A stretch of DNA of 64,000 nucleotides from Chloropicon primus (lineage: Eukaryota > Chlorophyta > Chloropicophyceae > Chloropicales > Chloropicaceae), in the NCBI GenBank assembly GCA_023205875.1, contig CP060757.1, positions 1,116,001 through 1,180,000 of the forward strand. The letters run 5' to 3'. Numbering within the stretch: the stretch's first letter is position 1; each line of letters starts with the position of its first letter. A program made the translations under genes and the position numbers. Positions 37,077-48,335 of the stretch are shown here, piece by piece. The notes below the pieces were generated by a model. It saw only the letters and a program-made list of their open reading frames with translations. It did no database searches and was not told the origin of the DNA.

Positions 37077-40000
37077 ATGAAGACCTTGATCGCAATGAGA
37101 TACTTGATAGTGGTGCTCGCCCTGAGCGTGGGCCTCGCGGGGACGAGGGCTCTCGCGCAGGGAGAGGTAAGTCGTGCTGCCACGAAATCCTCCTCATCCG
37201 GGTGACCGCTGGAGTGACCTCCGACCCCGCTGACACCCCCATCTCTCTCTCTCTTCCTCAAAAAAATGACAACAGGACGAGGTGCTGCAGAGGTTCGACT
37301 GCAAGATGGCCTTGACTTGGAGGCCCGCGGCCCAGCGCTTCGCATTCGTGTCCGATGACATCACCGTTGTCACGGCCTGCACGTACGAAAACTTCATGTG
37401 GCACCACGTTGTCGTCTCCATCGACGAGCAGGGGAAAGGGCAGCTCGTGGTGGACGGCAAAGCGCAGGTCCTGCTGAACGAGGACTTGACCTCCCACGCG
37501 GGCGGCGAGTACTTCCAGACCGGGACGTACCCCAACAAGTGCCCGACCGGCTCCGCGGACGACTGCTGTACGATGAGGGTGGCTTCCAAGTGCAGCGATC
37601 CTGGAAAGTACAACGACTTTGACGGGATTGTTGACGAGCTCGGGGTGTGGAAGAGGCCCCTGTCGGTCGAGGAGGTCGCGGACGCGATGTTCAAGGCGCC
37701 CGCCTACCTCCCCTCGACCCAAGTCGTCGCACCGACGAGCAATCAGACGAACACGGCCAGCGGCAGGGTTCTCTGGGGAAAGTTCAACCAGGCCTGCTCC
37801 AACAGCGTGACCGATGGCCCGCTCTCCATCGTGGGTCTGGGGGGGAGCGCAAAGTACGTTTACAACGGCGTGCCCTGGCTCGCGCCGGAGGTGACGACCG
37901 TTCCAGCAGAGATCCCTCTGGACGGGGGCTTGGAGATCACCGTCAAGGGGGTCGGTTTAGCGAAAAGCCCTTTCACGCACTGCGTGCTCGTCCACCCGGA
38001 TCCCATGGGGTACTACGGGGAGGCATCGAACGCGGACACGCTGGCTGGATCCACCTCGGCGAACGGGCGGCTCGGGTACGACGCGTTCTCGTTCAACTCT
38101 GTGACGTACAGCCACGCCCGTGCGGCGGACGGCCCGGCGGCGGAGGCCGGTACCAGGGGAGGGAAAATCCCCTCCTTTCAGGTCCACGCCACGTCCCAGC
38201 TCTTGGGCTTCCACGACACCATGAAGTGCAGTGTGCCAAAGGCCTCGAACATTGCGGAGGGCTACCGCCTCGCCGTGTCGAACGACGGCGGCATGACCGT
38301 GGGAAACACCAAGCCAACCGTGGCCAAGGAATTCTCCGTCGAGTTTGACGGCACTGTCACCCTCACAGGGAGTGGGACGCCGTCCCAGTCTAGCCTTTTC
38401 ACGGTGTCTCTGTGGGTCTACCCGAAAAAGAACGTGATCACGAGCACAGTTGTTGAACTTGGATCGCCGCAGAGCCCCTTTGGACTCTACTTTGAGAACG
38501 GCCTCCTCGTGGTCAGGGATTCCCCGCTGGGAGGTCAGGGGGTAGCGTACGTGCCGATGTCTTTGAACACCTGGCACTATCTTCAGTTGTCCGTCGGGCC
38601 GGTCGGCGTTCAAGGAAACCAGTTGACGGCGAGGCTGGATGGCATGGCGTTTCACGGGCCAACGGGCTTTAGGTCCTCAAGCCCCAAGCTGAGCACCATC
38701 GGAACGGGGTACCACGGTTACATTGACGAGCTCAAGATCTACGACGAGCACATCTCGGACATGAGCGTCGCCTTCACCAGAGAGCTGAGTCCGCTGAAGT
38801 CAATCGTTGCCACGTACTATAGATTCAATGGAAACCTCAAGAACGCCGTGGAGGGGAGGCAGTCCTCGGAGGACATCATTACTACGGAATCCTCTGTCAC
38901 CTACTCGTCCCACTTTGCGCCCTGGGAGCCGACTGTGGTTTACTCCGTCAACAACCAAGTCGTGAAGGATGGCGTCGGAAGCGTCCCGTATGCCGTCCTC
39001 GGCGGAACCATGGAAGTCACTGGATACAACTTCGCAGAGAGCGAGTTTCTGCGTTGCAAATTCGGTGCCGCCAGCGAAGGCGCGGCGCGCATGGCTCTGC
39101 TTGATCAGTACAACCAGTCCGCGCACGAATGCTCCGTTCCGTCGGCGGGCCAGGTTCTCGTTGGGGAGGCCGGCGAAACTCGCACGGACGGCAGGGAGTT
39201 CACAAAACACTTTTACCCCTCCTTCGAGTTCAGCGGGTCCAGCTCCTTGAGCTTCGACCCAGCGAGTAAAACCGACTCGAAGGTCGTCTGCGAGTTGTCT
39301 TTCGACCCTTCGGAGTACACCACGCAATCTTTCTCCGTCGTGAACAGCAACGGGTTTGGAGATATCAGCGGGCCGACCTTGAGCAAGCTTGATGTCCAGA
39401 GCTCTGGAAACTCGTTGAAGTGCAACGGCCCGCTCGACTTTGGGAACATCCTTTCCGAGGACTTGAGTACATATGCCGTCTCCTTCTGGACGTGGGTCCC
39501 CGAGGGCGGCTCTGCTACCAACCAGATCGTGCTGTCGTTCGAGGCCGAGAACACTGTGCATGGCAGCGTCGTCTTCAACGGCGAAGCCTTTTCGTACTAC
39601 GATGACAACATCTTGAATACTGGAACGACGCAAAGCGCGCTTGAAACCGATATGTGGCACTTCGTGGTTCTCTCGATCGATGCCGAGGGCGAGGGGAGGC
39701 TGTACGTCGACTGCGACTTGACTTCTGCGTTCACAACGGCGTCGAGGCCGCCAAAAGACTCTCGTCTCCATGTCTGCGGCTCGAGTTCGAAAGTGGACGA
39801 GCTCCCTTACTACCAGGGCCTGGTCGATGAGATCAAAATCTTCAAAGACTTTTCGGACAAGCAGACGCTGTGTCCAGCAGCATTCACCGACAAAACGAAT
39901 GCGCTTGCGCACTACAGCATGAACCTGGTTCCCCTGGATGTAGGAGCCCCTGTGCTCGTCGATGAGATGCAGGGCGGATTCATCACAGGAAGGAAGACGC

Positions 40001-43000
40001 ACGTTGATACCTTCCTCCTCGACAAGTTGCAGCTCGTGAAGGCTTCTGCTCCTTGGGAAGATCCTCACCACACGACGGAGGATGTGGACTCCATCTTGCA
40101 CGGGGGCAAGACTACCGTGAAGGTGTCTGGAATCAACTTGGCCCCGTCGCCCTTCTTCAGGATCAGGTCTAAAGATGGAACGATACCTTCGATCAGCACA
40201 TCAAAGGAGGCGCAATCGATCGCCTCTGCCAGCATTCTCGTCGATGGACAGTGTTACGAGGACTCGTCCTTGGAGATAACAAACAATTTCCACACGAGCT
40301 CTGGGGTGACGAAGACATTCGATTCGTTCGTCGGGGTCGTCAATCTCTTTGATGGTCTGGTGGAGCACTTCACCCTGGACGGGTCTGAGGAGAACAGGGA
40401 TCTCATTCAGAAGAGCGCGACGAGGCTTCCTGTGAGCTTGCCAGTCGCAGACTTAAATGCGAGGACGATTTGCGCGTGGGTGCTTTTGGAAGACTACATC
40501 GACGTCCACGTCGACAGCGCGGGGTGGAAGTTCGTTTGCCACACGGAGGATGAAAGCAGCAGCTTGGTTTACCTCAACGGGTATCTGGCCAACGGAGAAG
40601 TCGCCGCTTTCTATGAGAACATCATGGTCAGCTTCAAAGAGACTGGAAAAGCCTTTGGGGACCACTCTGGCTTGATCGACGACATGTGGGTTTACAACAG
40701 AGTCTTGAGTGCCTGTGAGGTTGAGGCCCGATACTACACGACAGACTACGCACTCGCGTCGGACCAAGATGACACCGCCACCCTGCCTTCCACGGGGCCA
40801 CTGGGCGCCACCACTGAAATGACGATCGAAGCTTGGATCAAGCCCCTCGACGTCGATGGTCTGCATGTTATCGCGAGGTCCAAGAACGAGAACGAGGTGT
40901 CCTTCTATATCGTGGACGGAAGCCTCGCGCTTTCGGTGAGCTCAAAAGCGTGCACGTGCACGGCCTGCCCCGAGAAGCATGAACACATATCGGACAAGGC
41001 AAGAGTTACTGCCGATAGGTGGTCTCACGTCGCAGCTTCCTACGACGGCAGCAGCATGTCCTTCTACGTTGATGGGGTGGTCAAAGATACCGTGCCTATG
41101 AGCGGAGTGGGCAAGGTCATAGATAGCGGTGGGTTGACCATGGCGACGAGTCAGATGGGGCTCAACCTGGGCTTTGAGAGCTTCAAGGGCCTTTTGCACT
41201 CCATGGCAGTCTTCAGCGCAGCGAGGACCGCGGAGCAAGTGAAGCTGGACGCCTCTTGCCCCCAAAAGGACACGTCAGGCGTGAGCTTGATATCCTTCAA
41301 CGAGGACAATTCCGCTGGCTTCCACCAGAATCTTGCGAACGCGTCCTACAGTGATCCAGTGGACAGCCAGACGATGACATTGAACCTGAAGAGCCCCGTG
41401 GCTTCTGGAAGCACCGTCTCTTTCGCCGCGGTCGCGCGCTCAGCCTGCGGGAAGATGGCGATGGCGGGAGGAATGGAACTCGGAGCAGTGTTGTCGAAGG
41501 GCGCGTTCCAAGCAAATCTAGCCCTTTCAGATGCTGGGGATGGCAACTACCACGGCGTTCTCGACGCAAAAGGACTCGCGTGCGGGGACTACAAGCTGAC
41601 TGTGGCCCCGTCCAACCTCGTGGATGTGCCCGTCTCCATCGTTCCGGGGGAGACGGTGGCCCACATGTCAGAGATCGTAGTCCCAACGACCGTGGAGTGC
41701 TTTGGCATCCCGAGAACTGTGTCTTTGGTCGCCAAGGACGCGAATGGCTGCCCCGTTCTCACCGGTGGAGATTCGTTCAAAATCCACATCACTGGGCCAC
41801 ATAGCGTGACCATTGACGCCCAGTACACGGGAGCAGATGGAATCTACACGGGAACCTTCACTCCAGAAATTCCTGGGGCATACTCCATGAGCGGGGAACT
41901 TTTGTCCGGGCCCGACCAGGGAATCATCGGGCAAGAAGCGGATCTTAACAGCACCAAGTTCGTTTGCATGGACGTTTGCATGGGAAGATCCAAAGAGTTC
42001 TCGGGAACTGATTCCATCATTTTTTCTGAGGGCAGCTCGCTCGACCTTGACGTGGCCTACGATGAGATGACGATCGACTTCTGGTTGAACGCGGGGCTGA
42101 CCATAGGGAGGGAGGCCCTCCTGCTGGTGAAAACGTCAGCAGAGAGCGGCTCCAGCAAGGGCTACAGCGTGTCTTTGGACCCAACCTTCAACACTTTGTC
42201 CATTTCCCTGTACACCTCCTTGGGCGAGTACAGGTCTCTGACCGTTCCTTCCCTGGCACTGCAAGGGAAAGGCTGGTATCACATTGCGATTACCTACACG
42301 GGCACGGAGCTTTCGGCGTATGGCAACGGCAACAAGATTGCCGCAATCTCGTATGACACCAAGAAGGCCGTCCATTCGAATCCATACAGCCATCCTCTGG
42401 AAATTGGCCAAGGCTTCGTCGGATTGATGGACGAGATCAAGTTCTGGAAAGTGGCTCTGACACCAGAAGAGATCCACGAGTCCATGTATTGCCCACCATA
42501 CAAGAAGCTGAAAGACCTGGCCACGTACTTCCATTTCAACCAAAATGGGCTTGCAAACGTCGTGACCACCAACGGGCACGTCACAATTGCTGGGACTACC
42601 ACGCACAATGGCTTTGAGGCCACCCCCGTGAAGTCTTCTTCCGCAAATCCTTTTGCTGTCGCCGGAGTGACAGCAAAAGTCGTCTCCGGCGAGATGAGCT
42701 TGAAGTACTCCACCGTCTCGTTCGACGTGAACACGTACGAGGCTGGCGTGACCGGCCCCCTTCTTTCCAACGGAACGGGAGACGTTGTCAGCAAATCAAC
42801 CGCACCAGTCTTCAAGATCACGGCGAGGGATCAGTGTGGGTACCACTACACCAAGGGCGAAAGCGTCTTCTCGGCGTTCGCCACACCTCTTACCAACAAG
42901 TTTTCGGATGAGTCCATCTCTTCGGTGGACCTGGCCGGAGCTCCAGCATCGTCCGTCTTCCCAGTCTCAGTAGAGGGCATCCCCAAGGACGTCTCTTTGG

Positions 43001-45489
43001 CTTCAAGCGGCTTTGTTTGCTCGAGCGGAGTGCCTTCCGGCGCGTACCCGTCCATCAGCAACGAGTACTATGGCGTGATTGACGTGGAGAAAGCAGGCCG
43101 AGTGAAGGTCGCCGTTAACGGTCTGGCCGAGGAAATCGTTGAGATGGTTCCCTCGCAGCCAAAGTCTCTGTCGATCGACAAGAAGTACGACATGGAGTCC
43201 GGACTCCTTGGATCGGTCGATTTCTCTGTTCTGGATGAGGGGTCCAACGTCATTCTCGATGAGTATGACATGGACGTATCTTTCATAGTGAGCATGACTC
43301 AGTATGCAAACATCCCCACGTCAACGACCTTCTCCGATGGCCACTACAAGCTTTACTTCATTCCTCCGGTTGCGGGCGTCTACGCGATGACCATCAAGAT
43401 CAAGGACCAGCCCTCCATCTCGGGCTACGAGTTGCTGACCATCCAACCCGGCGCGGCAAAACCTGTCATTGTCGAGGGGTACTCAGCAGGCGGCGGCGCT
43501 GGATCCGATGCCTTTGAGCACGCTGCTTTGGTCAAAGGGAACAGCCTGGTCACCTTCGGAGGTGGAAACAGAAACAGCTTCTCGTACAGCAACGACGTGT
43601 GGGAGCTCGAGAATTACAACGTCGGGTCGTCGTTGCTCTCCAACGGACTTTTGGGATTCATGAAGAGATTCGAAGTCTCGGGGGCGCAAGGAGAAGACCT
43701 GGTGGTTGGCTTGGTGGTGAACACAGAAGAAGCAATAGCCTCCGGCAAGATGACGAGCTCCTGCTCTGACTTGTACTTCACGAATGCTCACGACCACAAG
43801 ATGAAGCTCTCTCACGCCATCAACCCTTCTCCCGGCTGCGGGGCAAAGGACACGATCGTTTATGTGAAAATTCCTGCTGCCATGCTCAGCACCGGCTCTG
43901 CTCTCGTCGATCTGTTCCACGGAGGCAACTTGGAATCGTCCGAAAGCCCCGAGGACGTTTATGCGTTCCACGCCGGTTTCGAGGGAGCGGGCACAGGATC
44001 CAGCCTTGCGGCGTACTGTGGCGCGAGCACTGTGCAGCACAGCACAAGCAGCAAGAATCCTTACATGGGTTCGTCTTCGCTCAGGGTCAGCGGAAGCAGC
44101 GACTCCCTGGAGCTGTTGCTTGGACCGGCAGCTGACTCCACGAAGTACAAGCTGCAAGCCTACCTGTACGACAGTGGATTGCCAACTTCAAGCTCCCACT
44201 TCTTGGCCTTGAACGGGTTGTTCGTGGGAAGCACGTGCAGCGCCCACCAAGGAGGCGCAGACACAGGCCCTCTCGTCGCGTTTGGCATCCACACGGCCTG
44301 CCATTCCTCCAAGTATTGCATTTACGACAGCGGTTCTTGGACGTCTTCCGCTGCCAGGAGGTATCCCCACTGGGTGCTTCTCGAAGTCGAAAGCGATGGG
44401 CAGACCCTGCAAATGTCCATCGACGGGTCGGTCGTCCTCACCAGGGAAGCAATGTCCTTGAGCAAGGCTTACCTCTCGGTGGGCTCCATCGTCGATCAGA
44501 GCACCACTGGGTTCTGGGATGAGATCTCCGTTGTAACGAGGCCAGGCGAATCCACGGCGGTGACTGAGGTGCACAGTGGGCCAGCCCTGTTCAGTCCACA
44601 CACGCAGTGGAAGAAGCTGGAAGCCAGTGGAACCAAGCCTCCTGAGAGGCTCGGCCACACTGCCGTGCTCCTTTCGGAGAACCATATGGCTGTATTCGGC
44701 GGGGAGAGGAACACCCACCTTTTCAACGACATCCACGTCTTCTCCTTTGATCAGCTGGCTTGGACCTCAGTCAGCCCTTACGAGGGCCCCGACTCGGCCA
44801 GGCCACGGGCGAGGTACGACCACATCGCATGGACGTGGGGTGGCGAGATGTTCATACACGGGGGCCTCACGTATGGCGGAGAAGTTCTGGATGACCTCTG
44901 GCACTTCAATTTTGATACTGGGGTCTGGAAGGAAATTACCAGCTTGACCGGTTCGGAACTCTCCCTGCTGGGCAAGAGGTTTGGCCACAGTGTGGCGGAA
45001 AGGAGCGGCACCTTCTACATCTTCGGCGGGTACTCCGCAGGGGGGTCGACGAACGACTTCTTCTCCGTCACCATGCCGAGCAGCGGTCTCGATTCGACCG
45101 GTGCTGGCCCTCCTGACGGCTTTGGCAACCCCGTGTACGACCAGTTTATTCCGACTGGCCTCACCGCGGGAATGAATATCTCTGGAGACTCCCTGAGCGT
45201 GAAGAAGCTCGAGTCCAGCAGCCTTCCGCCCAGGTTTGCGCACTCGTCGTTCGTGGACGGCGAGTCGATCTATATCATCGGAGGCAACGATGAAGACAAC
45301 AGCCAGATGCAGGACTTGTGGGCTTACAACGTCGCGAGTGGCCAGTGGACCAAGACCCAAATCGAGGGGAGTGCGAGCTGCGAGGCGGTCGCGTTCAGCA
45401 GCACCGGTGGTTACATGGTCCTCGGAGGTAAATGTGGGAGCTCATTGCTGCCAGGAGGCGATACGCACCTCCTTCACCTCCCTCTGTAA
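37077..45489 (+). CDS. Giant secreted LamG / IPT / filamin-like / kelch mosaic protein
   Basis: The exons are 37077-37166 (signal peptide) and 37276-45489; the 109-base intron has donor GTAAGT and acceptor AACAG, phase 0. The product is about 2,767 residues. Residues 1-28 are a clear signal peptide (MRYLIVVLALSVGLAGTRAL region). The rest has repeated concanavalin/LamG-like jelly-rolls (roughly 50-140, 380-525, 750-880, 1085-1170, 1190-1355, 1605-1770), each closing in a motif like GLVDEIKIF. IPT/TIG-like segments lie near 240, 580 and 955, and Ig/filamin-like segments at ~1395-1570 and 1825-2090. Kelch motifs occur from ~2095 and 2470-2766 (VFGGERNTHLFNDIHVFSFD). No C-terminal membrane anchor is seen. 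It is probably a cell-wall or surface adhesion protein; the positions are estimates. Confidence 0.85.
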
Positions 45490-45578
45490 GTTATTAAAAG
45501 ACAGATACACACTTTGTACATACTATATATTATCAGCCCAAGCAACGCTCCTCGTTGTTCTCCCAGGCAGGCCCTCAG

Positions 45579-46208
45579 TCAGCCTCCTGCAAGCAGCACC
45601 CACTCCGTCTCGAACTTGACACCCGCATCCGCCAGAGTCCTGTGCACCGGGCACCTTCGATGAACCTCCGATTCGAGCTCCCTCAGCCTCTCCACTGTCT
45701 CGGTGGCTCCCCCCGCGAGGCTCACGCTGGCCCGGCCAAAGATCCTCTCGAGCTTCGGCGAGCAAGGCTGAGGCGCATCCAGAGGGAGCGAAATCGGCGA
45801 GGTGCTGTCCCTCTCTGCCTCGTACTTGAACTTGATCTGCCCCAGCTTGAACCGAGGCTTCATGTGCCTGGCCACGAAAACCGCCGTTGCCTGCTCGCAC
45901 CCGATGAGGGAAGCAAGGAGCAGCTCGACCGGTTGGGGCGCGAGGTCCTTCCCCCCCATCGCCAACGGCAGATCCGTTCTCACCTGATGGTGGTGGCCGA
46001 AGTGAATTGTTGTTCCTGGGCCTTGCCCCGTCCCCGTGCACTCATACGTGTGCTTCGCTCCCGTCGCCTTGGTCCGGACTACGCCTGCCCTCCCCTGCTT
46101 CTCCAGGGCGGACAAGAAGCCTCGCCTGAGATGACCCCCCGTCGGGACGAGCCTCATCATATTCGTCAATCGCAATCGTCTGCTCTCTTCGTCTGTAAAA
46201 AAGTACAT
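45579..46208 (-). CDS. OsmC/Ohr-family protein
   Basis: A 209-residue protein with the OsmC fold: basic N-terminal part, the beta region KHTYECTGTGQGPGTTIHFG, and the central helix DLAPQPVELLLASLIGCEQA with the first conserved Cys. The C-terminal CPVHRTLADAG segment holds the second conserved Cys region. OsmC/Ohr proteins reduce organic hydroperoxides through a Cys pair; plant and algal members are often organellar. The ATG at 46208 is only 21 bp from the MRS2 stop, so the second ATG pair at 46157/46160 (MMRLVPTGG), giving ~193 residues, is equally plausible. It lies tail-to-tail with the giant gene (89 bp). Confidence 0.85.
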   Translation of the reverse strand: MYFFTDEESRRLRLTNMMRLVPTGGHLRRGFLSALEKQGRAGVVRTKATGAKHTYECTGTGQGPGTTIHFGHHHQVRTDLPLAMGGKDLAPQPVELLLASLIGCEQATAVFVARHMKPRFKLGQIKFKYEAERDSTSPISLPLDAPQPCSPKLERIFGRASVSLAGGATETVERLRELESEVHRRCPVHRTLADAGVKFETEWVLLAGG

Positions 46209-46229
46209 TGGATTGCTGTTGTTGTTAGT

Positions 46230-48065
46230 TTATAAGATTCTGCGCCTCTTCGTGTACCTGTACAAGAACCAGAAGACTGCGAAGCAGAGGACCATGATGG
46301 CAGCGGTGGTGCCATAGAACCCCGCGACGCTCTCCTCAAACTTGTTTCTGAGGTTCATGCCGAAAATTCCTGAGATCATCGCCCCGAGGGAAGCCGCGAA
46401 GCTGCCCATGCTCAGGGCCAGCTCGAGTCTGTTGACCTCGAACCTCCTGCTGCTGAGCACGACACTGATACTCTCCTCCATGTCTCTCATGCCGACCAGC
46501 AGAGTCTGGGTCTCGCTGAAGATCGAGGTGCACCTCTGCAAGTAGTACTCGATCAGGTCCTCCACCTCCTCGAGCTCCTCCTCCGCCTCCTCCAGGATGT
46601 TCTCGATCTCAGAGTCGTCCAGGGCGATCGTGACGAGCTCCCCCTTGATCTCCTGCTCTGCCACGGCTTCGGGTTCCTCCGACCTGGACCGGCCGGAGCC
46701 GGAGGCCTTGCCGGACTTTCTCTTCGACTTCTTCTTCGTCTTGCTGTTTCTCGACTCCTCCTCCTTCTTCATCAGCTGGCTCGTGAGGTTCATCCCCGCG
46801 ATGTCGTCCTCGTCCTCGAGGAAGTCCGCCAGGAGCTCCGTGACCTGCTCCGATTTGCTCTCCAGCTCGACCAAGATGCTCTTGACTTTCCTCAACTCCT
46901 CCAAGTTCTCCGTGTTGACCTGGGCAGGGAGCTTCTCCAGCAGATTGCCGATTCTCAGCTCGATTCTGTCCAACTCGTTGTCCAGCTGGCCGACCAAAAC
47001 CATGAGAGAACCCTCGCAGCACTCCAACTCGAAAGGCAGGTTCTTGTCCTCCTGCAGCTTCCTGGCGTTCACAGAGTTGATGATGTTGTACTGCTGGGTC
47101 TCCCCGGAAGGGGCCTCGCCAGCCTCGCTGCCGTTGCTCGCCTCCTTGGTATCGGAGTCCTCCAGGTTCGTGGTGCCGCTGCTGGCGGCAAGCCTCGGAG
47201 AGACGATCTCGATAAACTTCTTCGTGTACGGAGAGTCGGGCTCGAACACTATGGCCTTGTTCGCCGAGATGATTCCCCTCATCCCTCCCATAGAGATGAG
47301 GATCGCGTTGTCCCTCACGCTCAGGCACGGGGAGGGGTCGGACAAGGCCGGGTCGATTCTCCTCAAGTCACGAGGCTGCAAGTCGTAGTGACGAAGGAGG
47401 TCCCTCCTCTTCAGGTAGGCTCGATACGTCCCTCCCTTCCAGTCCATCGTCAGGACCTCGTACACCAGACTGCCCGTGACGACTTGCTTTCCCTCCTCAA
47501 CGTTGATCGTGTTGTAATCGTTGTCGTGGGTGAAGTCCAGGGGGTCCAAGCCCTTCTTCTTCCCGGTGGGCTTGGGCCGCATTCCTCCGCCTTTCGCCAT
47601 GGAGGAGAGGGTCCCGGCCGCCTGCTTGTGGAGCCTCTTCCTGCTCTCCGTTGCGTGCATGAGGAGCTCCTTCAGGAGAATGCTGTCCCCCGCCTCATCC
47701 TCGTCCAAGCTGTCCCTGCTCTTGTCCCGGCCCTGGCTGCTCCTCGCTGACGGGGACTCCGTGCGACACAGTACGCCAGCCCCCCGCCGCTGCCTCGTCG
47801 CCGCCTGCGCGAGTCGAAGGGACGAAAGCGCAGACGACGTCGACGGAAGTATCCTTGCTGCCACGGCCACGACCGAGCTCGTGCTCGCCCCCACGCCGCT
47901 CCCGAGCCTTCCCGCTTGCACGGCGCCCCTCCCTGGGCCCGACTTGCATACCATGCTCATCGTCGTCGTCGTCGTCTTGTGCAGCCCGTGCCTCTTTCCG
48001 CCCACGTGGTGGTTCGAAGAGGGCCGCGTTCCACCAAGTCGGTGCCCAACCAAAGAAGGCATCAT
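46230..48065 (-). CDS. CorA/MRS2-type magnesium channel, probably plastid
   Basis: A 611-residue protein. The N-terminal ~150 residues are Ser/Ala/Arg-rich and contain poly-Thr, and look like a plastid transit peptide. A long cytosolic-type alpha/beta and coiled-coil domain follows, with a Lys-rich insert (KKKSKRKSGKASGSG). Two C-terminal transmembrane helices are joined by the GMN signature (GIFGMNL) that forms the Mg2+ selectivity filter. The second helix reads TAAIMVLCFAVFWFLYRYTK. This matches the plant MRS2/MGT family, with plastid MGT10 the closest guess. The ATG at 48065 is the first real ATG in frame, since the frame upstream opens only with GTG. The resulting 270-bp gap to the divergent MinC gene matches other head-to-head pairs here. 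Confidence 0.9.
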   Translation of the reverse strand: MMPSLVGHRLGGTRPSSNHHVGGKRHGLHKTTTTTMSMVCKSGPGRGAVQAGRLGSGVGASTSSVVAVAARILPSTSSALSSLRLAQAATRQRRGAGVLCRTESPSARSSQGRDKSRDSLDEDEAGDSILLKELLMHATESRKRLHKQAAGTLSSMAKGGGMRPKPTGKKKGLDPLDFTHDNDYNTINVEEGKQVVTGSLVYEVLTMDWKGGTYRAYLKRRDLLRHYDLQPRDLRRIDPALSDPSPCLSVRDNAILISMGGMRGIISANKAIVFEPDSPYTKKFIEIVSPRLAASSGTTNLEDSDTKEASNGSEAGEAPSGETQQYNIINSVNARKLQEDKNLPFELECCEGSLMVLVGQLDNELDRIELRIGNLLEKLPAQVNTENLEELRKVKSILVELESKSEQVTELLADFLEDEDDIAGMNLTSQLMKKEEESRNSKTKKKSKRKSGKASGSGRSRSEEPEAVAEQEIKGELVTIALDDSEIENILEEAEEELEEVEDLIEYYLQRCTSIFSETQTLLVGMRDMEESISVVLSSRRFEVNRLELALSMGSFAASLGAMISGIFGMNLRNKFEESVAGFYGTTAAIMVLCFAVFWFLYRYTKRRRIL

Positions 48066-48335
48066 CGTCCTCGTCCTCGTCCCTCCCGTCCTCTCCCCCG
48101 GCGCTCGCGCACGTTGCCAATTGGCTCGCTCCGAGCGATCAGCACGAATTGAATTGAGAAGGGAGCGACAGACAAGGAAGCATTGCGGGCGGGTCGAACG
48201 ACGAGGCCGGTGTCTCTTGGACGAGGGAGTGGATCGGTCCAGGTTGCGTCTCACGGGTCTTTCATTGGGCTTTCATTAGCGCCCCATTGCCTGGAGCTCG
48301 TCACGGCAAGGGGTGATTCGTGAGCTGCGAAAGGG

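Noticed and set aside
48066-48254. Extending the MRS2 start to 48254
   Set aside because: The frame starts with GTG there and has no ATG before 48065. The longer form would leave only ~80 bp for a divergent promoter.
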